Positions 42,468-50,476 of a stretch of DNA of 50,939 bases are shown in pieces. The notes beneath the pieces were generated by a model that saw only the letters and a list, made by a program, of their open reading frames with translations, was not told the origin of the DNA and did no database searches. The stretch is taken from contig CALWCD010000007.1 of assembly GCA_944376265.1 (NCBI GenBank), positions 1 to 50,939 of the forward strand, read 5' to 3'. This DNA comes from an uncultured Clostridia bacterium. Its GTDB lineage: Bacteria; Bacillota; Clostridia; Oscillospirales; Acutalibacteraceae. The position numbers were made by a program, and so were the translations under genes. Each line of letters starts with the position of its first letter. Position 1 is the stretch's first letter.

Positions 42468-42496
42468 TTGACGGACCGGCTGGAAAAGGGTACAAT
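42468..42496 (+). promoter_or_regulatory. Promoter of the SDR gene
   Basis: TTGACG (42468-42473), 17-bp spacer, TACAAT (42491-42496), about 40 bp before ATG 42537. Confidence 0.7.
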
Positions 42497-42536
42497 AAAC
42501 ACAAAGTTTCAGTTTTCAGGAAAGGGGACGTTATAT

Positions 42537-43298
42537 ATGGTGACCGCCCTCATCACCGGGGCCTCCAGCGGCCTGGGGAAGGAATACATCAACGCCATCA
42601 TCGCTCAATATCCCAGCGTGGACGCCTTTTGGCTGGTGGCCCGCCGGAAGGACCTGATGAAGGAAATCGCCGAGGAACACCCGGACAAGACCATTGCCGC
42701 CATCTCCCTGGACCTGACCCAGGAGGAGAGCGTGGGCATATTTGAAAAGCTCCTGAAGGAGAACAACCCGGAGATCAAGGTGCTGGTGAACAACGCCGGC
42801 TACGGCAAGTGCGGGGATTTCTTCTCCTCCAACCGGGACGCCCAGGTGGGCATGGTGGACCTGAACTGCCGGGCCCTCACCGCCGTCACCCGGCTGTGCC
42901 TGCCCTACATGCTGGACGACAGTCTGGTGATCAACGTAGCCTCCATCGCCGCCTTTGCTCCCACCCCCCGCATGTCGGTGTACTCCGCCACCAAGGCCTA
43001 CGTGCTGGCACTCTCCAAGGCCCTCCACGACGAGCTGCGGCCCCGGGGCATCAAGGTGCTGGCGGTGTGCCCCGGCCCCATGGACACGGACTTCTGGCAG
43101 GTGGCCGGCGTGCCGGAGGGACGCTCCCGGCTTATCGACAAGCTGCCCCGGGTGGACGCCCGGGAGGTGGCGGCGGCCTCTCTCCGGGCCGCCAAGCGGG
43201 GGAAAATGGTCTACACCAGAAGCCTGTTCTACAAGTTCTACCACCTGCTGGCAAAGATTATCCCACACAGCATCATCATGGAGTTCACCGAGGTGTGA
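42537..43298 (+). CDS. Short-chain dehydrogenase/reductase
   Basis: 253 aa classical SDR. The NAD(P) motif is TGASSGLG, NNAGYG follows, Ser is in NVASIAAF and the catalytic YxxxK is YSATKAY. PGPMDTDFW is the usual C-terminal substrate-loop motif. It reduces or oxidises an unknown small carbonyl or alcohol. GGAAAGGGG precedes ATG 42537. The frame open upstream to 42468 crosses the promoter, so the later ATG is right. Confidence 0.92.
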   Translation: MVTALITGASSGLGKEYINAIIAQYPSVDAFWLVARRKDLMKEIAEEHPDKTIAAISLDLTQEESVGIFEKLLKENNPEIKVLVNNAGYGKCGDFFSSNRDAQVGMVDLNCRALTAVTRLCLPYMLDDSLVINVASIAAFAPTPRMSVYSATKAYVLALSKALHDELRPRGIKVLAVCPGPMDTDFWQVAGVPEGRSRLIDKLPRVDAREVAAASLRAAKRGKMVYTRSLFYKFYHLLAKIIPHSIIMEFTEV

Positions 43299-43306
43299 AC
43301 CCAGCA

Positions 43307-43344
43307 AAACAGGGCCCCCGCGGTTTGCGGGGGCCCTGTTTTGC
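43307..43344. terminator. Bidirectional intrinsic terminator
   Basis: Very stable stem AAAACAGGGCCCCCGC/GCGGGGGCCCTGTTTT with a short loop between the SDR gene and the convergent folate cluster. Confidence 0.9.
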
Positions 43345-43345
43345 C

Positions 43346-43873
43346 TTAGGGAGAGAAACGCTGCCCCTGTTCCTCCCCCTCCAAAAACCGGTCCGCCTCT
43401 TCCCGGGAGGAGAACACCACCCATTCCGCCCAGGGGGTCTGCTCCTTCAGGGCCAGGATCTTGGGCCGGGTCTTTTCAGGGAATTCCTGGATCAGCTGCA
43501 AAAACTCCGGGTCCTCCAGGGTCTCCACCCAGGGAATGTCCTCCCGGGGCCTGCCGAACCGTGCCCGCACCCCCTGGAGGCACACCTCCACGGGATAGTC
43601 CAGGAAAAACACGGTGCGGCACCGCTCCAGCCGCCGCTTCATGGTCCGCTGGTAGTTGCCGTCGATAATCCACCGGTCCCCCTCCAGGGCCCGGTCCAGC
43701 CGCCGGTCAAACTCCTCCCGGGACACGGTGGTGCGGTCGCTGTTCCAGAACAGCTGGTCCAGGTGGACCACCGGCAGGCCCAGCAGCTTCCCCAGCCGCC
43801 GGGCGAAGGTGCTCTTCCCTCCGCCGGGGCTTCCGATGACCAGCACCCGCTCTCCCACCAGAGGGCCCCTCAT
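43346..43873 (-). CDS. P-loop kinase-like protein (topology-modulation/FlaR type)
   Basis: 175 aa. P-loop GSPGGGKSTFARRLG, then HLDQLFW, WIIDGNY and RARFGRPRED, typical of adenylate-kinase-like proteins annotated as topology modulation proteins. Nucleotide phosphorylation is probable, substrate unknown. ATG 43873 overlaps the folK stop by four bases, so it is the last gene of the folate cluster. Confidence 0.85.
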   Translation of the reverse strand: MRGPLVGERVLVIGSPGGGKSTFARRLGKLLGLPVVHLDQLFWNSDRTTVSREEFDRRLDRALEGDRWIIDGNYQRTMKRRLERCRTVFFLDYPVEVCLQGVRARFGRPREDIPWVETLEDPEFLQLIQEFPEKTRPKILALKEQTPWAEWVVFSSREEADRFLEGEEQGQRFSP

Positions 43874-44346
43874 TTGTACAGCACCACGCCGGACTTGTCC
43901 ACCGCCTGGTAGGCCTCCTGGAAGTCGTAGCCCAACGCCTGGCGAAGGGGGAACAGGTCCGACAGGGGCACCATGACGAAGGCCCGCTCCCGAATGTGGG
44001 GATGGGGCACGGTCAGCTCCGGCGTGTCCGAGGAAAAGCCCTCGTACAGCAGCAGATCAATGTCCATGGTCCGGGCTCCGTGGTATTCCAGCCGCACCCG
44101 GCCCAGGCTGTTTTCAATCTCCTGGCAGTGCTCCAGCAGCCGCTGGGGTTTCAGCTTTGTCTCCAGCAGCACGCAGCAGTTCAGGTAGTTGTCCTGGGGG
44201 CTTCTCACGTCAAAGGGCTCTGTCTCGTACAGGTTGGACAGCTTCAGCAGCTGGGTGCCCTCCAGCCGCTCCAGGGCGTCCAAGGCCCGGGCCAGGTTGT
44301 CCTCCCGGTCCCCCAGGTTGCCTCCCAATCCCAATACCGCTTTCAT
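43870..44346 (-). CDS. folK: HPPK, 2-amino-4-hydroxy-6-hydroxymethyldihydropteridine diphosphokinase
   Basis: 158 aa. LGLGGNLGDREDNL opens the protein, and the signature LEYHGARTMDIDLLLYEG (RTMDIDLL) and PHPHIRERAFVMVPL are conserved. It transfers pyrophosphate from ATP to the pterin, the step before FolP. It overlaps folB and the P-loop gene by four bases on each side, showing tight coupling. Confidence 0.96.
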   Translation of the reverse strand: MKAVLGLGGNLGDREDNLARALDALERLEGTQLLKLSNLYETEPFDVRSPQDNYLNCCVLLETKLKPQRLLEHCQEIENSLGRVRLEYHGARTMDIDLLLYEGFSSDTPELTVPHPHIRERAFVMVPLSDLFPLRQALGYDFQEAYQAVDKSGVVLYK

Positions 44347-44717
44347 GGTTTCCTCTCCTTCCGGCGCTGGGTCACCTCCACCGCCACGTAGTCAAATTTC
44401 TCCGGGATGGGCGCCTCCGGCTTTTTCAGCACCAGGGTGAGCTCCTCCACCTGGGGATATCCCTCCAGCACGGCGTCACACACCTGCTGGGCCGCCCGCT
44501 CGATGAGATCGAAGCTTTGGGCGGTGAAGGCCTCCCGCACCGTCTGGCACACCGCCGCGTAATTCACCGTGTCCTCCAGGCAGTCGCTGCGGCGGGCACG
44601 GCTCAAGTCCCCTTTCAGGGCCAGGTCCAGCACAAAGGTCTGGCCCTCCTGTTTTTCCTGGGCTCCCACCCCGTGATAGGCGAACAGCTCCAGTCCTTTG
44701 ATATAAATGGTATCCAT
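44343..44717 (-). CDS. folB: Dihydroneopterin aldolase
   Basis: 124 aa. MDTIYIKGLELFAYHGVGAQEKQEGQTFVLDL is the classical FolB N-terminus, with the catalytic Lys near the C-terminus in LVLKKPEAPIPEKFDY. It forms 6-hydroxymethyl-dihydropterin for FolK. AGGAAAGG precedes ATG 44717. It lies 27 bp after folP. Confidence 0.95.
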   Translation of the reverse strand: MDTIYIKGLELFAYHGVGAQEKQEGQTFVLDLALKGDLSRARRSDCLEDTVNYAAVCQTVREAFTAQSFDLIERAAQQVCDAVLEGYPQVEELTLVLKKPEAPIPEKFDYVAVEVTQRRKERKP

Positions 44718-44744
44718 GTTCCTTTCCTCCCTTTTCTTGGGCCG

Positions 44745-45563
44745 TCACAGACAGCCTTTCAAGGCATCGGCCATGCGGGCGGCCTGAACGGCTTCCTTCA
44801 CGTCGTGGACCCGAAGCATGTCCGCCCCCGCCAGCACCGCGGCTGTGTGGGCCGCCAGGGTGGCGGGAAGCCGCTGCTCAAAGGGGGGATTCCCACAGGG
44901 GAAGCCGGTCACACGCTTCCGGGAGGCCGCCATCAGCAGGGCGCAGCCCTCCACCTTCACCGCTCCTGCCCGGGCGATGAGGGCCAGGTTCTCCTCCATG
45001 GTCTTGCCGAAGCCCACCCCCGGGTCGAAGCACAGCCGCTCCCGGGAAATGCCCAGGGCTTCCGCCGCCTGGAGCCTGGAAAGAAAAAAGCCCTTCACCC
45101 GCCGGAGAACTTCCCCCTCTCCTCCGCCCGGGTCCATGACGATGCACCCGCACCGGGAACCGGCTGCCACCTGGAGCATCTCCTCCCCGAAGCCGGACAC
45201 GTCGTTGAGAATGGACGCCCCCGCCTCCAAGGCCCGCTGAGCCACCCAGGGATAAAAGGTGTCCACGGACACGGGCAGGCCGGTCTCTTTCACCACGGCG
45301 GGGACCACCTCCCGAATCCGCGCCCACTCCTCCTGGGGGGACACAGCCTCGTACCCCGGCCGGGTGGACTGCCCCCCAATGTCGATGACATCCGCCCCTT
45401 CCCGGGCCATCTCCGCCGCCCGGGCCACGGCAGAGGCCGGGTCCAGATAGTTTCCCCCGTCGGAGAAGGAGTCGGGGGTCACGTTCAAAATGCCCATTAC
45501 ATAAGTACGGTCCAGGGGAAGCACTTGCTCCCCCGCCTGAAATACACCTACAGATCCGCTCAT
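44745..45563 (-). CDS. folP: Dihydropteroate synthase
   Basis: 272 aa. The signatures GILNVTPDSFSDGG and DIGGQSTRPGYE are intact, with SRKRVTGF near the C-terminus. It condenses p-aminobenzoate with the pterin pyrophosphate and is the sulfonamide target. AAGGAGG lies six bases before ATG 45563. It follows tcdA by nine bases. Confidence 0.97.
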   Translation of the reverse strand: MSGSVGVFQAGEQVLPLDRTYVMGILNVTPDSFSDGGNYLDPASAVARAAEMAREGADVIDIGGQSTRPGYEAVSPQEEWARIREVVPAVVKETGLPVSVDTFYPWVAQRALEAGASILNDVSGFGEEMLQVAAGSRCGCIVMDPGGGEGEVLRRVKGFFLSRLQAAEALGISRERLCFDPGVGFGKTMEENLALIARAGAVKVEGCALLMAASRKRVTGFPCGNPPFEQRLPATLAAHTAAVLAGADMLRVHDVKEAVQAARMADALKGCL

Positions 45564-45572
45564 GCTGCCTCC

Positions 45573-46292
45573 TTATCTTCCCAGCAGGTCCTTTACAATC
45601 TCTCCCGCCAGAATCAGCCCCGCCACGCTGGGCACGAAGGCCATGCTGCCGGGGGTGGGACGGCCGGCGGTGCCCTTCTGGTCCCCCTCCTGGGCCTGGC
45701 CGGGAGAAAGGGACTCCTCGGTGGAATACACCGCTTTCACCCCGGTGATGCCCCGCTTTTTCAGCTCCCGGCGCATCACCCTTGCCAAGGGGCACACGCT
45801 GGTTTGTTCAATCTTGTCCACCCGGAAGGCGGTGGGGTCCAGCTTGTTCCCCGCCCCCATGGAGCTGATCACCGGCACCCCCGCCTCCCGGCACAGGCGG
45901 ATCAGCTCAATTTTGGAGGTCACCGTGTCAATGGCGTCGGCCACGTAGTCGTACTGGGAGAAGTCCACCTCTCCGGCGTTCTCCGGGGTGAAGAACATCG
46001 CCCGGGCCTCCACCCGGCAGTGGGGGTTAATATCCAGCACCCGGGCTTTGGCCGCCTCCACCTTCAGCTGCCCCAGGGTGCTTTCCAGGGCAATGATCTG
46101 CCGGTTGATGTTGGTCAGGCTCACCCGGTCGTTGTCGAACAGGTCCAGGGCTCCCACACCGCTGCGGGCCAGGGCCTCCATCACGTGGCCGCCCACGCCC
46201 CCCACGCCGAACACGGCCACCCGGGCCTTTTGCAGCTTCTCCAGGCCCTCCCGGCCGATGAGCAGCTCCTCTCTGGAAAAACGGTGGATCAT
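45573..46292 (-). CDS. tcdA: tRNA threonylcarbamoyladenosine dehydratase, ThiF/E1-like
   Basis: 239 aa. The ATP site is VFGVGGVGGHVMEALARSGVG, with DNDRVSLTNINRQ, DAIDTVTSKIELI and the C-terminal GSMAFVPSVAGLILA typical of TcdA/CsdL. It cyclises t6A37 on tRNA. No CxxC metal pair typical of ThiF/MoeB is present. ATG 46292 has AAAGGAG eight bases upstream; the frame open upstream belongs to comFC on another frame. Confidence 0.9.
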   Translation of the reverse strand: MIHRFSREELLIGREGLEKLQKARVAVFGVGGVGGHVMEALARSGVGALDLFDNDRVSLTNINRQIIALESTLGQLKVEAAKARVLDINPHCRVEARAMFFTPENAGEVDFSQYDYVADAIDTVTSKIELIRLCREAGVPVISSMGAGNKLDPTAFRVDKIEQTSVCPLARVMRRELKKRGITGVKAVYSTEESLSPGQAQEGDQKGTAGRPTPGSMAFVPSVAGLILAGEIVKDLLGR

Positions 46293-46308
46293 GGGCTGTT
46301 CTCCTTTC

Positions 46309-47010
46309 TCACCAAAAACTCTCTGTGTGTTCCGCTTCCTGTTCCGGCGGCCGGTACGGGCTGCGGGCGGCGCAAAGGCCCGCCACCCAGCAGGCTCCCG
46401 CCTGGTACAGCGCCTGGGCGCAGGAACCCATGGTAGCCCCGGTGGTGACAATGTCGTCCACCAGCAGCACCCGCTCTCCCCCCACCCGGGGCTTGGCCTG
46501 GTAGGCGCCCCGCACGTTGTCTGCCCGCTGAGACCGGCCCAGCAGGTGCTGGGTTTCCGTCTCCCGCACCTGCTCCAGCACTTCCCCACAGGGCAGGCCC
46601 AGCTCCTTGGCCACCGCCCTGCCCAGAAGAGCGCTCTGGTTGTAACCCCGCATCCGCAGTTTTTTGTCGGACATGGGTACCCAGGTCACCAGGGTGAACT
46701 CCCCGGGAAGGGCCCCGGCAGTTTCCGCCATCACCAGGGCCAAAGGCTTGCTAAGCCCCCACTCCTCCTGGAATTTCAGCCGGTGCAGGGTCTGCCGGAA
46801 GCCCTCCTGGTAGGGCAGGGGCGCTCCCACCGTAAGGCTTCCCTCCTCCAGGGGGATCTGCTGGAAAAAGGGCTCTTTGGGAAGCTTGGGGACACAGTCC
46901 TCACAGAACAGCCGCTGGGGAAGCACGGCACGGCCGCAGCCCAGGCACCTGGCGGGGAACACCAGGCACAGCAGCCGCTCTTTCCAGGTGAGGGGACGCA
47001 GAATCTTCAC
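46309..47010 (-). CDS. comFC: ComF-family phosphoribosyltransferase-like protein
   Basis: 233 aa. An N-terminal zinc finger (CLGCGRAVLPQRLFCEDC) is followed by the double-stranded segment YNQSALLGRAVAKEL and the PRPP motif VLLVDDIVTTGATMG. The family is needed for DNA uptake in competence, probably with the ComFA helicase, which is absent here. GTG 47010 overlaps the galT stop (GTGA), so translation is coupled. Confidence 0.93.
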   Translation of the reverse strand: MKILRPLTWKERLLCLVFPARCLGCGRAVLPQRLFCEDCVPKLPKEPFFQQIPLEEGSLTVGAPLPYQEGFRQTLHRLKFQEEWGLSKPLALVMAETAGALPGEFTLVTWVPMSDKKLRMRGYNQSALLGRAVAKELGLPCGEVLEQVRETETQHLLGRSQRADNVRGAYQAKPRVGGERVLLVDDIVTTGATMGSCAQALYQAGACWVAGLCAARSPYRPPEQEAEHTESFW

Positions 47011-48521
47011 AGGCTGCGGCAGAACCGCCGGAAGGCTTCCCGGCCCTCCGGGGTGTCCTTGAACACGCCGGCGTTCCCCAGAATCTTCCCGAAAATGGTC
47101 CCGATGCTCTCCTGGATGGCCCGCCGGGTATCCCCTTCCCCGGCTCCGGCGGCCTTCAGCTCCTGGTACCAGGGCAGATGCTTCTCCATCTCCGGCCGGG
47201 ACAAGATCTCCCGGGCCTGGGCAGGGTCTTTCAGCGCCTGCTCCAGCAGCCCGCACTCGGCAAGCAGCCGAGGCGGCAGAATGGCCAGGCCCATCACCTC
47301 GATGAGGCCGATGTTTTCCTTTTTCACGTGGTGGTACTGGGCGTGGGGGTGGAACAGCCCCAGGGGGTGCTCCGGGGTGGTGCGGTTGTTGCGCAGCACC
47401 AGGTCCAGCTCGTAGTCCTCCCCCCGCCGCCGGGCAATGGGGGTGATGGTATTGTGGGGCGTCTCCCCCGTATAGGCCAGGATCTCCGCCCCTTGGTCGG
47501 AATATTCCCGCCAGGCAGCCAAAATACGCTCCCCCAGGGCCGCTAAACGCTCCCGGTCCCTGCCCCGCAGCCGGAGAACCGACATGGGCCAGTGAACCAT
47601 GCCCGCGCTCACGTCGGGGAAGCCGGGAAACTCCACCTGTTCCCGAATGGGCGCCTTGGCCATGGGAAATTCGTACCGGCCTCCCTGAAAGTGGTCGTGG
47701 GACAGAATGGAGCCCCCCACAATGGGCAGGTCCGCGTTGGAGCCCACAAAGTAGTGGGGCAGCAGGGTGACAAACTCCAGCAGCCGGTCCAGAGAGGCCC
47801 GGTTCACCTTCATGGGGCGGTGCTCCCCGCTGAGGACGATGCAGTGCTCGTTGTAGTACACATAGGGAGAATACTGCAAAAACCAGGGTTCTCCACCCAG
47901 TGTGAGGGGGATGAGCCGGTGGTTGCCCCGGGGTGCCTGGTTGGGGCTGCCCAGAAAGCCCTCGTTTTCCCGGCACAGGGCGCACTTGGGGTACCCGGAC
48001 TGGGGGGCGTTCCTGGCGGCGGCAATGGCCTTGGGGTCCTTTTCCGGCTTGGACAGGTTGATGGTGATCACCAGATCCCCGTACTCCGTGGGGGCGGTCC
48101 ACTGCTTGTCCTTCTGGACCCGGTCCACCCGGATGTAGTGGGAGGCCCGGGAAAGGTGGTAATAGTAGTCGGTAGCGGCCTGCTTGTCCCGGGCGTACAG
48201 CTCCCGGAACGCTGCCGCCACCTCCGAGGGCCGGGGCATCAGGCAGTTCATCAGCTCCGTGTCAAACTGGTCCCGGGCGTCCTGGGTGTCCGGGCTGAGA
48301 AGCCTCCGCTCCGCCGCCCAGTCACACAGCGCCTCCAGGGGCTGGGCCGGGTGGGGCAGCTCCTCCTCCACCGGCTGGGGCTGGAATTCCCCCACCCCCA
48401 GCAGGGCCAGAATCCTGTTGGCGGCGTAGGTCTCGTCCTCCGGGGCCAGAAGCCCCTGCTGCAGTCCGTACTTCAGCAGCCTGCTGATTTCCACATTCAC
48501 ATTCACATTCACTTGCTCCAC
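47007..48521 (-). CDS. galT: UDP-glucose--hexose-1-phosphate uridylyltransferase (Firmicutes type)
   Basis: 504 aa, the long class II GalT of Firmicutes. Segments SHYIRVD, NEGFLGSPNQAPRGNHRLIPL, YVYYNEHCIVL, GSILSHDHFQGGRY and PHAQYHHVKKENIGLIEVMGLAILP match the family. It makes UDP-galactose and glucose-1-phosphate in the Leloir pathway. GTG 48521 is used, with GGGGGAG five to seven bases upstream. The first codons are 3.5 copies of GTGAAT, coding for VNVNVNV, and offer several alternative GTG starts in the same frame. No galK is nearby. Confidence 0.92.
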   Translation of the reverse strand: MEQVNVNVNVEISRLLKYGLQQGLLAPEDETYAANRILALLGVGEFQPQPVEEELPHPAQPLEALCDWAAERRLLSPDTQDARDQFDTELMNCLMPRPSEVAAAFRELYARDKQAATDYYYHLSRASHYIRVDRVQKDKQWTAPTEYGDLVITINLSKPEKDPKAIAAARNAPQSGYPKCALCRENEGFLGSPNQAPRGNHRLIPLTLGGEPWFLQYSPYVYYNEHCIVLSGEHRPMKVNRASLDRLLEFVTLLPHYFVGSNADLPIVGGSILSHDHFQGGRYEFPMAKAPIREQVEFPGFPDVSAGMVHWPMSVLRLRGRDRERLAALGERILAAWREYSDQGAEILAYTGETPHNTITPIARRRGEDYELDLVLRNNRTTPEHPLGLFHPHAQYHHVKKENIGLIEVMGLAILPPRLLAECGLLEQALKDPAQAREILSRPEMEKHLPWYQELKAAGAGEGDTRRAIQESIGTIFGKILGNAGVFKDTPEGREAFRRFCRSL

Positions 48522-48554
48522 GCAAACTCCCCCTTTTCCCTGGTTGAGACTTTC

Positions 48555-48583
48555 ATTGTACACCATAACCCGGGAAGAAACAA
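48555..48583 (-). promoter_or_regulatory. Promoter of the galT-comFC-tcdA-fol run
   Basis: On the minus strand TTGTTT (48583-48578), 17-bp spacer, TACAAT (48560-48555), about 35 bp before the galT start. Confidence 0.55.
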
Positions 48584-48619
48584 GCTGGAGGAGGCGGAAT
48601 CCCGGGGAAATTCCCACTA

Positions 48620-48653
48620 AAAGCGATCCCCCGGAGGGCTTGTCTCCGGGGGA
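48620..48653 (-). terminator. Terminator of the GH25 lysozyme gene
   Basis: Stem GTCCCCCGGAG/CTCCGGGGGAT with a 7-nt loop; on the minus strand CGCTTTT follows. Confidence 0.75.
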
Positions 48654-48670
48654 CCTTGCACGTGCTTGGC

Positions 48671-49549
48671 TCAGCTCTTGTTCTCAGGGGCGGGAGACTC
48701 CCCCTTCAGTTTGTCCAGCACCTTGGCGATCACCGTCAGGGCCCGGACATAGGTCTCCCCGGCGTCGATCCGGGAGCCTTCGTCCCCGGTGCCGGAAAGT
48801 CCCAGCTCCCGGTAAACCTGCTCCACCGGGGCCTTGGCCCAGCCGGGCAGGGAATCCATGGTCCTGTACTTTTTCTCGTTCTCTTCATAGACCTTCTGCG
48901 CCTGTTCCCGGGCGATCTTCTCCACTTGTTCCTGGGTCATGTCCTGTTCCTCCTTTCCTCCCGTCAGCGCGGGGTAATCCAGAAAGGCCCAGTTTCCGTC
49001 AAAGGTCTTTCCGTTGAGCACCAGCTTGTCGGTAAACTGCCACATGCCGCAGGGCTTCTGGTAGTCCAGCTGACTGCTCCACTGGGCCACCCACTTGTCG
49101 TAAGAGTCCAGCCGGGGGCTGTTGAGCCTTGTCTGCAGCCAGTACAAAAAAGAGTACAGCCCGCAGTAATACCCGGCCTGCTCCACTGCCTGACAGTAGG
49201 CCACCACGTTGTCCACCAGCACCTCTCCCTGGGGCAGGGAAGCGTCCTCCACGTCGTACCACACCCCGTACTGGGGGCATTTTCCCTGCAGCAGACGCAG
49301 GGTGTGGGCCGCTTCGCTGCGGGCCATCCCAGGGTCCTTGGCGTAGGAGTAGAGATACGTCCCCCAGGGAATCCCGGCGGCTTCCGCTTTTTTCACGTTC
49401 TCCTCAAACCGTGTGTCGTCCTGGTTGGGATAGTCCCCTCCGTAGCCGCAGCGGATGATGACAAACTCCACCTGACCCTTCAAGGCGGCCAGGTCCACAT
49501 CCCCGTTGAACTCGGAAATGTCAATGCCTTTCTTGGGAAGCGTTGCCAT
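48671..49549 (-). CDS. GH25-family lysozyme-like protein
   Basis: 292 aa. The N-terminal GH25 barrel has GIDISEFNGDVD, FVIIRCGYGG, GTYLYSYA and the catalytic WYDVED region, ending with DGNWAFLDY at about 200. The C-terminal 90 residues are Lys/Glu-rich helical sequence with a possible small binding domain. There is no signal peptide, so release may need lysis or another route; phage-type endolysins also look like this. No other phage gene is near. GGGAGGTG precedes ATG 49549. Confidence 0.85.
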   Translation of the reverse strand: MATLPKKGIDISEFNGDVDLAALKGQVEFVIIRCGYGGDYPNQDDTRFEENVKKAEAAGIPWGTYLYSYAKDPGMARSEAAHTLRLLQGKCPQYGVWYDVEDASLPQGEVLVDNVVAYCQAVEQAGYYCGLYSFLYWLQTRLNSPRLDSYDKWVAQWSSQLDYQKPCGMWQFTDKLVLNGKTFDGNWAFLDYPALTGGKEEQDMTQEQVEKIAREQAQKVYEENEKKYRTMDSLPGWAKAPVEQVYRELGLSGTGDEGSRIDAGETYVRALTVIAKVLDKLKGESPAPENKS

Positions 49550-49650
49550 GCTTTCACCTCCCTTCCGGGAAACCGATTCCCGAACCATCCTATGTGCCAG
49601 AGAGGACAAAGGTCCCTGAAGGGGCTTTAAAAATTTTTTCAAATCGGGGG

Positions 49651-49679
49651 TTGACGGAGCCGGAATAATCTGGTATACT
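49651..49679 (+). promoter_or_regulatory. Promoter of tRNA-Val
   Basis: TTGACG (49651-49656), 17-bp spacer, TATACT (49674-49679), 12 bp before the tRNA. Confidence 0.8.
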
Positions 49680-49691
49680 ATTGCCTGTTAC

Positions 49692-49768
49692 GGGGGCATA
49701 GCTCAGCTGGTTAGAGCGCCTGCTTCACACGTAGGAGGTCACAGGTTCGAGTCCTGTTGTCCCCACCA
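49692..49768 (+). tRNA. tRNA-Val (anticodon CAC), CCA encoded
   Basis: All arms are present: acceptor GGGGGCA with TGTCCCC, D arm GCTC...GAGC, anticodon arm CCTGC-TTCACAC-GTAGG with anticodon CAC, and T arm ACAGG-TTCGAGT-CCTGT. The 3' end reads A-CCA. The acceptor has one G-T pair. It marks the boundary to AT-rich, gene-poor sequence, a common integration site type. Confidence 0.97.
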
Positions 49769-49804
49769 CCATTTTGACATAAGGCTATTCGAGGATTCGG
49801 ATGG

Positions 49805-49891
49805 CCTTGTTGTCGTAATTATCTCTTTGTGTATGCGCTCAGCAGAGATCTACTGAACGCATCAACAAGGAGATAACTCCTTGATTTTTTT
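49805..49891 (+). promoter_or_regulatory. Switch-like RNA structure ending in a terminator
   Basis: Terminator stem CAAGGAG (49866-49872)/CTCCTTG (49877-49883) is followed by ATTTTTTT. CAACAAGG (49863-49870) can instead pair with CCTTGTTG (49805-49812), and GAGATAA (49870-49876) with TTATCTC (49819-49825). An inner hairpin ATGCG...CGCAT spans 49833-49862. The first two pairings exclude the terminator. Confidence 0.55.
49866..49891 (+). terminator. Intrinsic terminator downstream of tRNA-Val
   Basis: Perfect 7-bp stem with loop ATAA and a run of seven T; likely end of the tRNA transcript. Confidence 0.8.
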
Positions 49892-50186
49892 GGTTTGGCC
49901 CAGATCACAGGATACTTTCTCCACCGGTTGGGAGTGGCGGCTGACAGTTGTCCAAGCCGTTGACAGTTCCACCGGGTGTTGACCAGGCTGACGCCTTACC
50001 CATCTCCATCAGGCAACGTGTTGCCGCACGTTGGCTCGCTCGCACGGAAATCGTGGTCATGGCGCAGCTCTTCAGTGAGATTTTGTATTCTCTCCTGTGC
50101 TGGTATTCAGTTGTGTGGTGCGTAAAGGGTCGGCTGTCCGGCCCACTGCGCATATCTGCCCTGAATGCGATAATTATGTCAGGGTA
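49892..50186. other. Gene-poor segment of unclear origin
   Basis: Mixed-composition sequence with overlapping short open frames on both strands (79 codons at 49948-50187, 114 codons at 49905-50249 on the minus strand). Neither has a good ribosome site or a recognised domain. It could be a decayed mobile-element remnant. Confidence 0.4.
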
Positions 50187-50230
50187 ACAAAAAAGGACTA
50201 TGGATAGCACAACACAATCCAAAAGTCCTT
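50187..50230 (-). terminator. Possible minus-strand terminator
   Basis: AAGGACT (50193-50199) pairs with AGTCCTT (50224-50230), with inner GGAT/ATCC; on the minus strand TTTTTTG follows. It would end transcripts coming from the right edge. Confidence 0.55.
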
Positions 50231-50257
50231 GAAATTCGGCTGACTTCATGGTATGAT
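50229..50257 (+). promoter_or_regulatory. Promoter of the candidate small RNA
   Basis: TTGAAA (50229-50234), 17-bp spacer, TATGAT (50252-50257), starting transcription near 50264. Confidence 0.6.
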
Positions 50258-50263
50258 TTTATC

Positions 50264-50382
50264 ACGCCATGTTTTAGGCAGAAAATCTCCGAGAGTCTTT
50301 GAGGATAGTGGGTGCTATCTTCCGAGATGAGAGTCCTGATGGGAGTTGGCGCTCCTGTTGGGACTCGCTGGAGTTTTTTTAT
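50264..50382 (+). ncRNA. Candidate structured small RNA with intrinsic terminator
   Basis: From the likely start site the sequence can form GATAG-N6-CTATC (50304-50319), closed by ATCTC (50285-50289) with GAGAT (50324-50328), and a 3' hairpin GAGTCC (50331-50336)/GGACTC (50361-50366) enclosing GGAG/CTCC, followed by TTTTTTT at 50374-50380. No ORF or known RNA family is evident. The promoter-structure-terminator order supports an independent RNA of about 115 nt. Confidence 0.5.
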
Positions 50383-50439
50383 TTTTAATATATGGGCTTA
50401 TTGTAATCTTTTTTAGGCAATTTGTCAAATAGAACTTTT

Positions 50440-50467
50440 ACCGCCTTTTTTGGGGCGGTTTTTTTTA
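50440..50467 (+). terminator. Intrinsic terminator
   Basis: ACCGCC (50440-50445)/GGCGGT (50454-50459) with a T-rich loop, followed by a T8 run. Its transcript is unclear; it may back up the small RNA. Confidence 0.8.
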
Positions 50468-50476
50468 TTTTCCAGG

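Noticed and set aside
44157-46436. 759-codon plus-strand open frame
   Set aside because: Opposite the folB, folP and tcdA genes, all with intact family motifs.
48671-49549. Prophage remnant based on the GH25 lysozyme next to a tRNA
   Set aside because: No holin, integrase or structural gene is nearby, and GH25 proteins are common in Clostridia chromosomes.
49905-50249. 114-codon minus-strand and 79-codon plus-strand open frames right of tRNA-Val
   Set aside because: They overlap each other, have no ribosome site, and show no domain I can name; kept only as possible remnants.
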